Both the position numbers and the translations under genes were made by a program. A stretch of 35,949 nucleotides of DNA from Candidatus Zixiibacteriota bacterium. GTDB lineage: Bacteria > Zixibacteria > MSB-5A5 > RBG-16-43-9. Below are positions 1 to 9,042 of this stretch, piece by piece. Positions within the stretch are counted from its first letter, which is position 1, and each line of letters begins with the position of its first letter. The stretch is from contig JALHSU010000156.1 of the NCBI GenBank assembly GCA_022865345.1, forward strand, positions 1 to 35,949, in the 5' to 3' direction. The notes beneath the pieces were generated by a model. It saw nothing but the letters and a program-made list of their open reading frames with translations, had not been told where the DNA came from and made no database searches.

Positions 1-72
1 CCAATTCAAAAATATAATCAAAGGGGTTAGGGGGCGCTATCCCCCTCCTGTTTCAATTTTGTTTCAATTGGG
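1..72 (+). repeat. GC-hairpin intergenic repeat, copy A (cut by window edge)
   Basis: An A-rich left arm (CCAATTCAAAAATA...) leads into a G-run/C-run hairpin around GGGG...GCTATCCCCC. It is followed by a right arm with two TTTCAATT units ending in AATTGGG. The left and right arms are imperfect inverted repeats of each other. Five more copies in the same orientation follow at 2284, 6430, 7954, 9043 and 13586. The first base or two probably lie outside the window. Confidence 0.85.
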
Positions 73-110
73 ATTGAAATTTCTTCGGTTTTGATGGGAT
101 AAAACAAATT

Positions 111-2189
111 TTAATAGGGAATGGTGATATGCAATGTAGTTCCCTTTCCTTTTCTTGAAATAATCTTAAATTTTCCACCTAGAAGCTTAGTATTTTCCAT
201 CATCCTCAGCAGTCCATAGCTGGTGGGAGTATCTGCACGTTTTTGCTCAAATCCTATTCCGTTGTCGTGGATAACTACTCTAACATACCCAGCTTTCGCT
301 GATAGGGAGAGAGACGCAGACTTTGCTTCAGAATGCTTAGCTATATTCGTTAAACCTTCCTGAATTATCCTGAAGATGCCGATTTCGCTTTGTGGCGAAA
401 GTCTTTTCTTGGACCCTGTGATTTTTAATTGTACCTCAAGGTTAGTTCTTCGACTGAATTTATCTACATACCACCTGAGTGCTGAAAATAGTCCCAGTTC
501 ATCTAAAATACGAGGTCGGAGATCAGAGGATAAGTCACGTAGGTTTTCCATAGTCTGGGTTATTAATTTTTCATCATCCTTAAGCCTGCTTATTACTTGG
601 ACATACTGTTGAGGAGAACTTCGCAAGCACATCTTCAGGTCCAATTTCATGGCGGTCAGGTCCTGTACAATCGAATCGTGTAGCTTTTGTGAAGTCATTC
701 TCCTTTCTTCTTCCTGTGCTTCTATTACTCTGTTAGCAAGAAAAACTAACTTCTTCTCTGTTAATTTGCGTTCAGTGATGTCAACGATGGAGACCAATAA
801 CCTGCTTAACGACCTTTCGTAACCTGTCAACACACTCCATCTTATATTAATATCAATTTTTCGCCCTTTTAACGTTTGATTAGTAGCATCACTTTCAAAA
901 CTCGTTTTGCCGCTAAAGATAGCTATTAGTCCTTCCTTAAACACTTCATATGATTCCTGTGTAAAAACTTTGTTTAAGCCAGATTTAAGTTCTTCTAAGC
1001 TCTTCGCTTCGTACCATCTCAGTGTTGTTTTGTTCACAGCTATTATCTTTACCTTAGCAGCACATTTAGAAATTGCTTCAGGATGGTTATCAAAATATGC
1101 TCTAAGATCTTTAACCCCTGATGATTTTAAACTATTAAGGTAATTCTTAACACTGGAGAAATCCTCCTCCCATAAAGAGATTGGTGAATCTTCAAATAGA
1201 CGAAGGTATCTATTCTCACTTTCAATCATCTTGATCTCTGTATTCTTGCGATCCGTAATATCTGTCCAGTAACCAATTATCTCTAATGGCTGCCCTTTGT
1301 CGTCTCGTATTAGCTTCATTTCATCACGCATCCAGATATATTTACCGTTTTTGCACCGAAAACGGTATTCATAAGTGTGGTACCCTTTTTTAAATATAAT
1401 TGGTAGCTCTTGTAAGATTCTCTTCACATCTTCGGGATGAATGCGACCGACCCAAAAGCTTGAGTTTGTGATGAATTGCTCCGGAGAGTAGCCTACCATT
1501 CCTCGAACGTTATCTGTGATGAAGGTAGCTCCGTAATCTCTTGAAGTCTTTGAGGCATAGATCACTGCGGATGTGGAAAACATAAGGTAACGAAGCCTCT
1601 CATTTGTCAAATAAGCCTGCTGCTGAGAAACTTTCAATTCCTTATGTTCTTCTTGTAGTTTCTTTGTTAATTTTGCGTTCTTAATAGCTATTCCTACTTG
1701 ATTTGCAATTGTCTGGCACAGACTCAAATCCAGTGAAGAGAAGGCAGAGGACTGTTCTATTCTGGATGGGATAATAGCACCAATGGTCTTTCTGCTTACT
1801 ATTATGGGAACAGCTAACAATGCTTTAACATTTAACTGCTTAAAGATGGTTCTTTCCCTCACAGAAAGAGAGGTCTTCTTGCGATCAGATATGTGAACGG
1901 TTCTTTTCTTCAAAAGGAACGGTGCAATATGAGGGTAATCTTTAAGATCAAACCTTGCTCCGTCAATTGATGGATAGGAAGGCTTTTTTTTATAACTCTT
2001 GACGATCTCATAAGTATTTCCAGTAGAAAGCAGTGCTATGGAGCAGCGATCAGCTTTAAGGACTTGGGTTGTCATCTCACAGGCCATCATAAGGATTTTC
2101 TCTAAATCCAAGGTCTGAGAGATAGCTTGGTTTATTTTTAAGACTACCTTAAGTCTTTCTTCTTCTGAATTTTGTCGCCTGTTATTCAT
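111..2189 (-). CDS. Cytoplasmic GAF-PAS-PAS sensor histidine kinase (NarL/DegS type)
   Basis: This is a soluble sensor kinase with no membrane segment. Counting from the upstream GTG at 2219 (702 residues), a GAF domain covers about 25-185. A PAS_3-like domain covers about 212-325, ending in the typical W-x-D-I-T-D-R-K. A second PAS covers about 335-487. A HisKA_3 dimerisation helix carries phospho-acceptor His514 in QKLHDSIVQD, and a HATPase_c domain follows with N-box Glu621/Asn625, DNGIGF at 652-657 and a GKGT motif. Such kinases normally phosphorylate a LuxR-type regulator; none is in the window, so it is an orphan here. I place the start at the ATG at 2189 (11th codon of the long form), because a TTGACA/TATATT promoter overlaps the GTG. 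The kinase identity is firm; the ligand and target are unknown. Confidence 0.93.
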   Translation of the reverse strand: MNNRRQNSEEERLKVVLKINQAISQTLDLEKILMMACEMTTQVLKADRCSIALLSTGNTYEIVKSYKKKPSYPSIDGARFDLKDYPHIAPFLLKKRTVHISDRKKTSLSVRERTIFKQLNVKALLAVPIIVSRKTIGAIIPSRIEQSSAFSSLDLSLCQTIANQVGIAIKNAKLTKKLQEEHKELKVSQQQAYLTNERLRYLMFSTSAVIYASKTSRDYGATFITDNVRGMVGYSPEQFITNSSFWVGRIHPEDVKRILQELPIIFKKGYHTYEYRFRCKNGKYIWMRDEMKLIRDDKGQPLEIIGYWTDITDRKNTEIKMIESENRYLRLFEDSPISLWEEDFSSVKNYLNSLKSSGVKDLRAYFDNHPEAISKCAAKVKIIAVNKTTLRWYEAKSLEELKSGLNKVFTQESYEVFKEGLIAIFSGKTSFESDATNQTLKGRKIDINIRWSVLTGYERSLSRLLVSIVDITERKLTEKKLVFLANRVIEAQEEERRMTSQKLHDSIVQDLTAMKLDLKMCLRSSPQQYVQVISRLKDDEKLITQTMENLRDLSSDLRPRILDELGLFSALRWYVDKFSRRTNLEVQLKITGSKKRLSPQSEIGIFRIIQEGLTNIAKHSEAKSASLSLSAKAGYVRVVIHDNGIGFEQKRADTPTSYGLLRMMENTKLLGGKFKIISRKGKGTTLHITIPY

Positions 2190-2202
2190 TTCATCTATAT
2201 AT

Positions 2203-2232
2203 AATATATATGATTTCACGATGACTTGTCAA
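2203..2232 (-). promoter_or_regulatory. Sigma-70-like promoter of the sensor kinase gene
   Basis: On the minus strand TTGACA (2227-2232) is followed after 18 bases by TATATT (2203-2208); TATATA at a 16-base spacing is also possible. Transcription would start near 2195, only about six bases before the ATG at 2189, which would make the mRNA nearly leaderless. It also places the upstream GTG (2219) inside the promoter. Confidence 0.5.
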
Positions 2233-2283
2233 ACGGAATAACTCTATATAGTGTCAGAAGGTTAATATCTTGGCAACCGAGCT

Positions 2284-2368
2284 AACCCAATTCAAAAATA
2301 AAAACAAAGGGGTATAGGGGGAGTGCTACCCTCCCTACCCCTGTTTCAATTTTGTTTCAATTGGGGTT
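2284..2368 (+). repeat. GC-hairpin intergenic repeat, copy B (complete)
   Basis: This is the best full-length copy, about 85 bases. The left arm begins AACCCAATTC and runs through A-rich sequence to GGGGTATAGGGGG. After a GTGCTACCC turn the right arm contains two TTTCAATT units and ends AATTGGGGTT. The two ends form an imperfect inverted repeat of about 29 bases. It lies between the divergent kinase gene and the secreted 1217-residue protein gene. Confidence 0.88.
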
Positions 2369-2412
2369 GGGTTATTATGGGGACAAATTGGCCTGTCCTA
2401 CCAGGTTTTACC

Positions 2413-2440
2413 TTGACTTTTTCCTTTTCTTAGTTATTAT
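2413..2440 (+). promoter_or_regulatory. Sigma-70-like promoter of the propeller/metalloprotease gene
   Basis: TTGACT (2413-2418), a 16-base spacer and TATTAT (2435-2440) lie just downstream of repeat copy B. The start codon is at 2500, preceded by the strong ribosome binding site AAGGAGGGAAG. Confidence 0.45.
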
Positions 2441-2499
2441 TTTAGTAAATAAAGAAACGTTGATTATCATGTTTCCCCTAACCTTAAAAAGGAGGGAAG

Positions 2500-5400
2500 A
2501 TGTTAAAGAAGCTAATCATTTTGGTGGTTTTTGTTTTTATGAGTATTTCTGCCTATGCCCAGGTGGACACTGCCTGGATAAGAAGTTATAATGGATGGGG
2601 GGATGGTGGTGATTTGGCTAATGACATAACAGTGGATGCTTCAGGCAATGTTTATGTGACTGGATACAGTTGGGGCAACTATAATGATTATGCCTCCATC
2701 AAGTATGACCGCAATGGGAATGCCCTTTGGATTAGAAGATATAGCGGAGCAGTAGGGTACTTTGATGATAATGCTGAAGCCATAGCTGTCGATGCCTCTG
2801 GTAACGTTTATGTGACCGGAGGGAGTAACAGTGGCGGGGCAACCTCATATGATTATGCTACCATAAAGTATAAACCCAATGGAGACACTGCTTGGGTAAG
2901 AAGATATAATGGACCAGCCAACTCAGATGATTATGCACTCGACCTAGCGGTGGATGGTTCAGGCAATGTCTATGTGACAGGAGAAAGTCCCGGCAACGGA
3001 ACTAATCGAGACTATGCTACCGTAAAGTATTTTCCCAACGGAGATACTGCCTGGGTAAGAATGTATAACGGAGCAGGAAATGGAGCAGATGGTGCTCGTG
3101 CCATAGCTGTAGATGACAGTGGCAATGTCTGCGTAACCGGTTGGAGTTATCAAGGCTCGTTGCGAACTGATTACGTTACCATAAAGTATTATCCCAACGG
3201 TAATACTGCCTGGGTAAGGAAGTACGGTTTTAGTGGCAGCAATATCGCTTACGCCATAGCGGTAGACCACTCCTGCAATGTTTATATTACGGGACAAAGT
3301 TATGGCATCTATGCTGACTTCGCCACAATAAAGTATTATCCAAACGGAGACACTGCCTGGACGCGAAGATATAATGGAGCAGGAGCTAATACGGATGAGG
3401 CTTATGCCATAGCGGTAGATGGTTCTGGCAATGTTTATGTTACTGGAAGGAGTACTGGCAGCGGAACAGACTATGACTATGCCACCATAAAGTATGATTC
3501 ATCCGGCACTCGGCTCTGGGTGGCAAGTTACAACGGACCAGGGAGCTCGGCAGATAAAGCTAATGCTATAGCCGTGGATGATTCCGGTAATGTGTATGTT
3601 ACGGGGGAAAGTTACGGGGTTGACTATGATTATGCCACCGTGAAATATGACCAAAATGGGAATGAACGCTGGGTTGAGAGATACAATTCAGGACATGATG
3701 GTGATGAAGCTCACGCTATAGTCGTAGACGCTTATGGTAATGTCTATGTGACCGGAGGAGGTTATGACTATGCAACCATAAAATATGGTAAAATTGGGGG
3801 TGAGAAGATCTTGGTTTTAAGAGACGGATCTGATTCGCTAAATCCGATTGCAAGTAAGACCTTCAAGATTTACAAAGTCACAGATGACCCACCTGTAATG
3901 ACTGAGTCTTATCTTGGCGAGTTAACTACAAATGCTTATGGCAGGATGACTGTTCCAGAGGGGTGGTTCAATATCGGGGATTGGGTTAAGGTGGAAAGAT
4001 TGGTGCATAGTGAACCTGCAGTCAAACACCGGAGCATCCTGCCCAATATGTATTATATAAAAATAGACAACGGAACTTTTGACAGCACTACCGGTGCGAT
4101 TTCTTATCACACGTTTACCTCAGATTCATTGCAAGAGATAACACTAAGCCATGCTACAGTCATGTTTGACCTTCTTGTTTCAGTGGAATGGGATGCAGAT
4201 CAGCAATACCTGGAAAGTCTGCGTGATGGATTCAAATTGATGTCGAATTATCTTTACGATGTAACCGACGGGCAGCTATATATAGACTCAGTCAAGATTT
4301 TTGATGCTAAAGCATACTGGGATTCATCTGATGTCAGGATATACGCCAGTAATATGCAGTGGCCAAATGCTTCCACTTTTACCTGGACAAGTGGCGCCCC
4401 AAGGCGTTTGGGAGGGGGAATTTTCGGATCAGGCGAACGGAGACTCTATTTTCCCAGGATATTTTATTTTAACAGTTATAATGGTAACAGAAATCTGACA
4501 TACGATCTATATCCTTACGATTGGATAATTAGCCAGACAACCTATGATGATGATAACGATGGGTCAATTGATTATCCAGATGAATTTAAGGCTTATCCAC
4601 CCAGCAGAACCTTAGCACATGAATTTGGGCATTATGGTGTCGGTTTTCGTGATGAGTACATAAATAATGCAGGTAATAATATATTAGATGATTTCGACTT
4701 TGGGTTAATGGATGATCAACTTGGGGTAGATATCGAACAGAACTCTGAAATGTCCTGTTTACTGCAGTATGATGTTTTATCACATAGAATAACACGCCAG
4801 TGGGTTAACAGGGGAGACAGGTCTTGCTGGGATTATTTTGAGTGGAATTACGAAGGTACTTATGATGGGATATTCGTTCCCATTAAGAAACCTTCAACCG
4901 AGCTGTTCTCGGGTCCGAATAATGATATGTTGAACCTGAATTATGATGTGGGTTCCCTGCTAAGAACTGTGATTTCCGATTCCAATACTGGTGCATATGT
5001 GCTGATATTCACAAGTACGGATGAATTAGGTTCGCCACTGGGGAATTCGAAAGTGCAATTATACAAGGATAACCATACCTGGTTTATTGATCAGGGAAAC
5101 ACGGCTGATTCGGGAAGTATTATATGTTTAGGAGTGAATGGTGATGACATTATAAGAGCTTTTAGAGATACTCTGTATTTGGAAATTGAGCTTAACATTT
5201 TAGGCTCATATAAAGAAAATAGTTTTCGCCGAGTTTCTGCAAATGGTAATACTATCGTGGCTATCTTGAGAGCAATTAAAGGGAATTATCTTATGCTCAA
5301 CAGCGGTTGGTTTCAGGGGGAAAATTCTTTCAGGTATAGCCTGCAAGTAAATAAATCTTTCAGTCAGAATCCAAGCCTGGAGCTTTACAATCCATACAAT

Positions 5401-6153
5401 CAGATGTACACCTATGTTTTTTCTCCGGTGACGGAGGGTTATGAATCTATCGTTGGCAATTCCCTGGGTTCAGACGGGATGTTCTCGGTCATTGCCGTAG
5501 ATGATTCTGCCTATACTTTTTTTGTGAACAACAGGTATACCGTAACCCCTGTTCTGGACAGTTCCTTTGTTCCAGAGATCTATGGTCCCCAAGGAAGTTG
5601 CATACTTAATCTTGATGAGGACAATTCTTCTCTGCACAAAATACTTATCCTTTCCTCTGATTTTCCACCGTTGTTGAATGGATTGGATAGTCTGGTGGAG
5701 CAAGGGGGAGAAGTGCATTCAATCTCTGCCTATCCCAATTTAAGCAGTTTGGCAGGGGTGAATAACTATATCGTTATCAAGTACCAGGATGTCGACTTGA
5801 AAAGCAGTTCGGAAACTAGCTTGAAGATTTTTAAATGGAATGAAACTTCAAACAAGTGGGAATTCATAGGCGGGACTGTTGATACAACAGGAAGCGAAGT
5901 AGTTAGTCCAATCCATAGTCTGGGAATTTATGCGGCTTTCACAACTGCTTTACTCCGTGGAGATGTTAACAGTGATAGAAAACTGACAGTCTCTGACGTC
6001 GTTTATCTCATCAATTATCTCTTTAAAGGAGGGCCAGCGCCAGTTGCTGGCTTGCTAATTGGAGACGTTAACTGTGATGGCCGAGCTAGCGTAGCTGATG
6101 TAGTTTATCTAATTAATTATCTCTTTAAAGGCGGACCAAAACCAGCTTGTTAA
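2500..6153 (+). CDS. Secreted beta-propeller protein with CLCA-like metalloprotease motif and C-terminal dockerin pair
   Basis: A signal peptide (MLKKLIILVVFVF...AYAQ) is followed by eight SBBP-type repeats of about 50 residues (core AVDGSGNVYVTG...DYATIKY...W) up to about residue 430, probably one propeller. The middle part carries HEFGHYGVGFRDEY, with His707, Glu708 and His711. This is the pattern HExxHxxxGxxDE, which I know from the CLCA family of metal-dependent hydrolases rather than from ordinary metzincins. The last 65 residues (from about 1153) are two dockerin-like repeats with GDxNxDxxxxVxDVVYLINYLFKGGP, and the protein ends in Cys. The ribosome binding site AAGGAGGGAAG sits next to the ATG. 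It is a single-gene unit with its own promoter and terminator. Proteolysis is inferred from the motif alone; the substrate is unknown. Confidence 0.9.
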   Translation: MLKKLIILVVFVFMSISAYAQVDTAWIRSYNGWGDGGDLANDITVDASGNVYVTGYSWGNYNDYASIKYDRNGNALWIRRYSGAVGYFDDNAEAIAVDASGNVYVTGGSNSGGATSYDYATIKYKPNGDTAWVRRYNGPANSDDYALDLAVDGSGNVYVTGESPGNGTNRDYATVKYFPNGDTAWVRMYNGAGNGADGARAIAVDDSGNVCVTGWSYQGSLRTDYVTIKYYPNGNTAWVRKYGFSGSNIAYAIAVDHSCNVYITGQSYGIYADFATIKYYPNGDTAWTRRYNGAGANTDEAYAIAVDGSGNVYVTGRSTGSGTDYDYATIKYDSSGTRLWVASYNGPGSSADKANAIAVDDSGNVYVTGESYGVDYDYATVKYDQNGNERWVERYNSGHDGDEAHAIVVDAYGNVYVTGGGYDYATIKYGKIGGEKILVLRDGSDSLNPIASKTFKIYKVTDDPPVMTESYLGELTTNAYGRMTVPEGWFNIGDWVKVERLVHSEPAVKHRSILPNMYYIKIDNGTFDSTTGAISYHTFTSDSLQEITLSHATVMFDLLVSVEWDADQQYLESLRDGFKLMSNYLYDVTDGQLYIDSVKIFDAKAYWDSSDVRIYASNMQWPNASTFTWTSGAPRRLGGGIFGSGERRLYFPRIFYFNSYNGNRNLTYDLYPYDWIISQTTYDDDNDGSIDYPDEFKAYPPSRTLAHEFGHYGVGFRDEYINNAGNNILDDFDFGLMDDQLGVDIEQNSEMSCLLQYDVLSHRITRQWVNRGDRSCWDYFEWNYEGTYDGIFVPIKKPSTELFSGPNNDMLNLNYDVGSLLRTVISDSNTGAYVLIFTSTDELGSPLGNSKVQLYKDNHTWFIDQGNTADSGSIICLGVNGDDIIRAFRDTLYLEIELNILGSYKENSFRRVSANGNTIVAILRAIKGNYLMLNSGWFQGENSFRYSLQVNKSFSQNPSLELYNPYNQMYTYVFSPVTEGYESIVGNSLGSDGMFSVIAVDDSAYTFFVNNRYTVTPVLDSSFVPEIYGPQGSCILNLDEDNSSLHKILILSSDFPPLLNGLDSLVEQGGEVHSISAYPNLSSLAGVNNYIVIKYQDVDLKSSSETSLKIFKWNETSNKWEFIGGTVDTTGSEVVSPIHSLGIYAAFTTALLRGDVNSDRKLTVSDVVYLINYLFKGGPAPVAGLLIGDVNCDGRASVADVVYLINYLFKGGPKPAC

Positions 6154-6178
6154 AGGATTGAGAAACTTTTAGGAACCT

Positions 6179-6214
6179 AAGGGGACAGACATTTGTGACC
6201 TGTCCCCTTTTTTT
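6179..6214 (+). terminator. Intrinsic terminator after the propeller/metalloprotease gene
   Basis: The stem AAGGGGACAG (6179-6188) pairs with CTGTCCCCTT (6200-6209) over an 11-base loop and runs into a seven-T tract. Nearly the same hairpin and flanks recur after the FG-GAP gene at 11100. Confidence 0.8.
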
Positions 6215-6316
6215 GCTAACCTGAAAATATTCTGACACCCTGTGTGTGTTCACAGAGGATCCCATAACCACACCATCTACTTGTATATCTCTGCTAAAAA
6301 CTATATAGAACTGCGC

Positions 6317-6429
6317 GGTGGGGTAAACCTTGCTCAGCTTACTTGCTCTGTTTTTAGTAATGGCTAAGTAAGTTTATTCTGAGAAATTTATCGCAGGTTC
6401 TCTTAAGGCAATATAGTCTAAGAGAGAAT
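6317..6429 (+). repeat. Second intergenic repeat module, copy 1
   Basis: This stretch shares GGTGGGGTAAACC, GCTCAGCTTA, TAAGTAAGTTT, CTGAGAAAT and AATATAGTCTA in the same order with 13486-13585. In both places it runs directly into the GC-hairpin repeat, and both lie downstream of a dockerin protein gene. There is no convincing reading frame in it. Confidence 0.75.
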
Positions 6430-6490
6430 GGGGTGGGGGCGATGCTACCCCCCCCGTTCCCTGTTTCAATTTTGTTTCAATTGGGGTTGG
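6430..6490 (+). repeat. GC-hairpin intergenic repeat, copy C (left arm replaced)
   Basis: The G-run/C-run hairpin (GGGGTGGGGG...GCTACCCCCC) and the complete right arm ending AATTGGGGTT are present. The A-rich left arm is missing; the second repeat module stands in its place. Confidence 0.82.
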
Positions 6491-6611
6491 TTTTTTGGGG
6501 ATCTTTAAAATGCTAACTAATTCGAGTTGTCCTTTAATAATAATCTGTTTATAACAAATTACTTTTATCTGCCTATTTGCTCTTAGATAGTCATAGAAAT
6601 CCTCAATCTTG

Positions 6612-6639
6612 TTGACAATCATTTGCACACACCTTAATT
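6612..6639 (+). promoter_or_regulatory. Sigma-70-like promoter of the metallophosphatase gene
   Basis: TTGACA (6612-6617), a 16-base spacer and TTAATT (6634-6639) lie about 40 bases before the ATG at 6677. Confidence 0.42.
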
Positions 6640-6676
6640 TCAGGGAAGATTAGTTAGTTAAGTCAAAAGGTATTCC

Positions 6677-7849
6677 ATGAATAAATTTCTATTAAACATC
6701 TTCACTCTTTTACTTGCGGTTTTACTTAATGGATTTCTACCCTCATTTGCTGGGCAAACACATCACTTATCCAGATCCATTGTTGATGTATATGGTGGGG
6801 TAACAGATACATCTAACTTCATAGATTCGCTTAGCGATGGTCCATACGTTTTCTGGGAAACTGATACTTCAGTGATTGTGTTCTACCTCTGTAATGAAGA
6901 TATGCTAATTCAGACCTTCAGTGGAGCAGACACTCTCCGCTTTCATGGATTTTGTAAGGATTCTGCTATAGAGTATTTTATTCCTGTTTCAGCTCCTCAT
7001 CCAGAACCATATATCATCAATCATGTTCCTAGAATACTTGCTATCAGCGATATTCATGGAGAATATGAACTTTTAGTTAAATTTCTTAAAGAGTCTGGTG
7101 TAATTGATGACAGTTGTCAGTGGAAATGGGAAGATGGACATCTTGTAATTATTGGTGATATTTTTGATAGGGGTGATAGGGTTACTGAATGTCTATGGTT
7201 TATCCGTCAGCTGGAATCAGAAGCGGAGCGAAGCGGTGGTGATGTTCACTATCTTATAGGAAACCATGAATTAATGGTTTTAAGTGGTGATACCAGGTAT
7301 ATTCACGAAAAATACCTTAAAGGAATTGTTAATAAAACTAAGATTAAGTATGAAGACTTATTTAGCCCTGAGATGGAACTGGGGAGGTGGTTACGGTCTA
7401 AAAACACGGTGATTAAAATAAATGACATAATTTTCGTTCATGCCGGACTTTCACCTCCTCTAATAAATAAGAATCTTAGTTTAGCTGATATCAATAATAT
7501 AGTTCGTGGTAGTATAGACCTTCGTTCTAACCAGTTAGTTTTTAACGAGTTAGCTAATTTTCTTTTTGGTGGTAAAGGACCTTTCTGGTACCGTGGTTAT
7601 CATTATGAGATGGAGAACTCTTACTTAAAAGCATCCCTCTCAGAGGTCGAGAGTATCTTGAATTATTATAAGGCTTCTGCTATCGTTGTGGGACATACCG
7701 AGATTGATCAGGTTTTGGGCCTATACGGCAATCGGATTATAGCAATTGATGTTCCAACAGAGGAATTGGGCTCGCTTCAAGGGCTGCTTTGGAAAAATGG
7801 AGAGTTTTATAGAGTAACTGGCAAAGGTGATCATCAATTAATAAAATAA
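6677..7849 (+). CDS. Secreted calcineurin-like metallophosphatase (Shewanella-like phosphatase type)
   Basis: The 390-residue protein has an N-terminal signal peptide (residues 1 to about 26, ending SFAGQ). The phosphoesterase core shows all PPP-type blocks: SDIHGEYE (Asp125, His127), GDIFDRGDRV (Asp161, Asp164, Arg165), GNHE (Asn196, His197), FVHAGLSP (His255) and VVGHTEID (His340). These ligands would bind two metal ions and hydrolyse phosphoester bonds. The extended GDIFDRG and VHAGLSPP context resembles bacterial Shelph protein phosphatases more than nucleases of the fold. Residues 30-115 are an unassigned N-terminal extension. AAAAGG seven bases before the ATG supports the start. It stands alone between repeat copies C and D. 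The substrate cannot be read from sequence; export suggests an extracytoplasmic target. Confidence 0.88.
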   Translation: MNKFLLNIFTLLLAVLLNGFLPSFAGQTHHLSRSIVDVYGGVTDTSNFIDSLSDGPYVFWETDTSVIVFYLCNEDMLIQTFSGADTLRFHGFCKDSAIEYFIPVSAPHPEPYIINHVPRILAISDIHGEYELLVKFLKESGVIDDSCQWKWEDGHLVIIGDIFDRGDRVTECLWFIRQLESEAERSGGDVHYLIGNHELMVLSGDTRYIHEKYLKGIVNKTKIKYEDLFSPEMELGRWLRSKNTVIKINDIIFVHAGLSPPLINKNLSLADINNIVRGSIDLRSNQLVFNELANFLFGGKGPFWYRGYHYEMENSYLKASLSEVESILNYYKASAIVVGHTEIDQVLGLYGNRIIAIDVPTEELGSLQGLLWKNGEFYRVTGKGDHQLIK

Positions 7850-7953
7850 TTCCGAAGTATCTACTTTAATAAAGGTAAACGTGATAGGTGGCTCTTATTA
7901 TTATTGAAATATAGAAAGTTGCACTTGAGAGAAGAAGTTATTACAACTTCTCT

Positions 7954-8019
7954 CCCCCAATTAAAAAATAAAAACAAAGGGGATATAGGGAACGCTACCC
8001 CTACCACTTCTGTTTCAAA
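7954..8019 (+). repeat. GC-hairpin intergenic repeat, copy D (right arm shortened)
   Basis: The left arm CCCCAATTAAAAAATAAAAAC and the core GGGG..TAGGG..CGCTACCCC are kept. The right arm stops after CTGTTTCAAA. The copy begins about 100 bases after the phosphatase stop codon. Confidence 0.8.
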
Positions 8020-8155
8020 CACCAAAAAAGGTTCGAATATTGTTCAGTAAGGCAAGTTTTGATAAAAACCCATTATAGTAGCTAGCTACAAAATTGATAC
8101 TTTGCATTTGTTTTCTAATTTATTATTATATCATCTACTCAGGAGATCGGTAGTA

Positions 8156-9034
8156 ATGATGTATGGAGGTCAATCCGAGATTAGAAAGATTCAGAGTATA
8201 TTGGTTAAGCACACCAAAGATGCTTTTATTTCCCAGAAAAACATCGATACTCAATGGAGAAAGCTCAATTATTTAGAACGTCCAGATTACAATAAAGCTC
8301 AGGAGGAATATGCGAATTTTCTTAACCTGCTAAAGAGGGAAGTATCCGATATCCATTATCTATCAAGGAATCAAGATACTGGTCTTGATTCAATTTACAC
8401 ACGTGATCCTCTAATCATCACGAATTCAGGAGCTATATTGTGCAATATGGGAAAAGAAGAACGTTCTGGTGAACCAGCAGCTACCAGAGATATCTTAATC
8501 CAATTGGATATACCTATTCTTGGAGTTATAGCTGGATTAGGAAGATTGGAGGGAGGAGATGTCATCTGGTTGGATGAAAACACTCTAGTAGTAGGACAGG
8601 GATACAGAACTAATGAAACCGGTATTTGCCAGTTAAAAGAACTCACTAAGGAACTAGTTAATGAATTTATGGTTGTTTATGTGCCTAAATGGAGAGGTCC
8701 AGGTGATGTTTTACATTTAATGTCTCTCATCAGTCCGATTGATTACAACTTAGCTATTGTTTACCCTAAACTGCTTCCCGCTTCCTTTATAAGTTGGCTC
8801 ATCAATCGAGGAATAAAGCTTTTGGAAGTATCCGAATCTGAATTTGAAACAATGGCTTGCAACATCCTAACCATTGCTCCAAGGAAATGCATTATGCTTT
8901 CTGGAAACCCTAACACAAAACGTATACTCGAAGAAGAGGGTGTTAAAGTGTGGGAGTATTTGGGAGAAGAAATCTGCAAGAAAGGTGCTGGAGGCCCAAC
9001 TTGCCTAACAAGGCCTCTATTAAGAATGAAATGA
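8156..9034 (+). CDS. DDAH/arginine deiminase-family hydrolase (amidinotransferase fold)
   Basis: This protein has the guanidino-group modifying fold of dimethylarginine dimethylaminohydrolases and relatives. Visible are IYTRDP near the N-terminus (TRDP block), GRLEGGDVIWL (substrate-binding Glu/Gly/Asp block), GPGDVLHLMS with the candidate catalytic His187, and GGPTCLTRP with the candidate nucleophile Cys283 close to the C-terminus. Length (292 residues) is normal. Members hydrolyse arginine, methylated arginines or related guanidines to citrulline and an amine; the exact substrate is open. I start at the ATG at 8156, which has AGGAG ten bases upstream. An in-frame TTG at 8102 would add 18 poorly supported residues. 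Repeat copy E begins nine bases after the stop. No arginine pathway gene is nearby. Confidence 0.87.
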   Translation: MMYGGQSEIRKIQSILVKHTKDAFISQKNIDTQWRKLNYLERPDYNKAQEEYANFLNLLKREVSDIHYLSRNQDTGLDSIYTRDPLIITNSGAILCNMGKEERSGEPAATRDILIQLDIPILGVIAGLGRLEGGDVIWLDENTLVVGQGYRTNETGICQLKELTKELVNEFMVVYVPKWRGPGDVLHLMSLISPIDYNLAIVYPKLLPASFISWLINRGIKLLEVSESEFETMACNILTIAPRKCIMLSGNPNTKRILEEEGVKVWEYLGEEICKKGAGGPTCLTRPLLRMK

Positions 9035-9042
9035 CATTAGAT

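Noticed and set aside
2959-3297. Antisense open frames in the propeller gene, including 112 codons at 2959-3297
   Set aside because: They are produced by the regular codon pattern of the SBBP repeats on the opposite strand.
6374-6628. An open frame of 84 codons on the minus strand
   Set aside because: Its second half translates the repeat module and GC-hairpin, and its start region carries the promoter of the phosphatase gene. There is no ribosome binding site.
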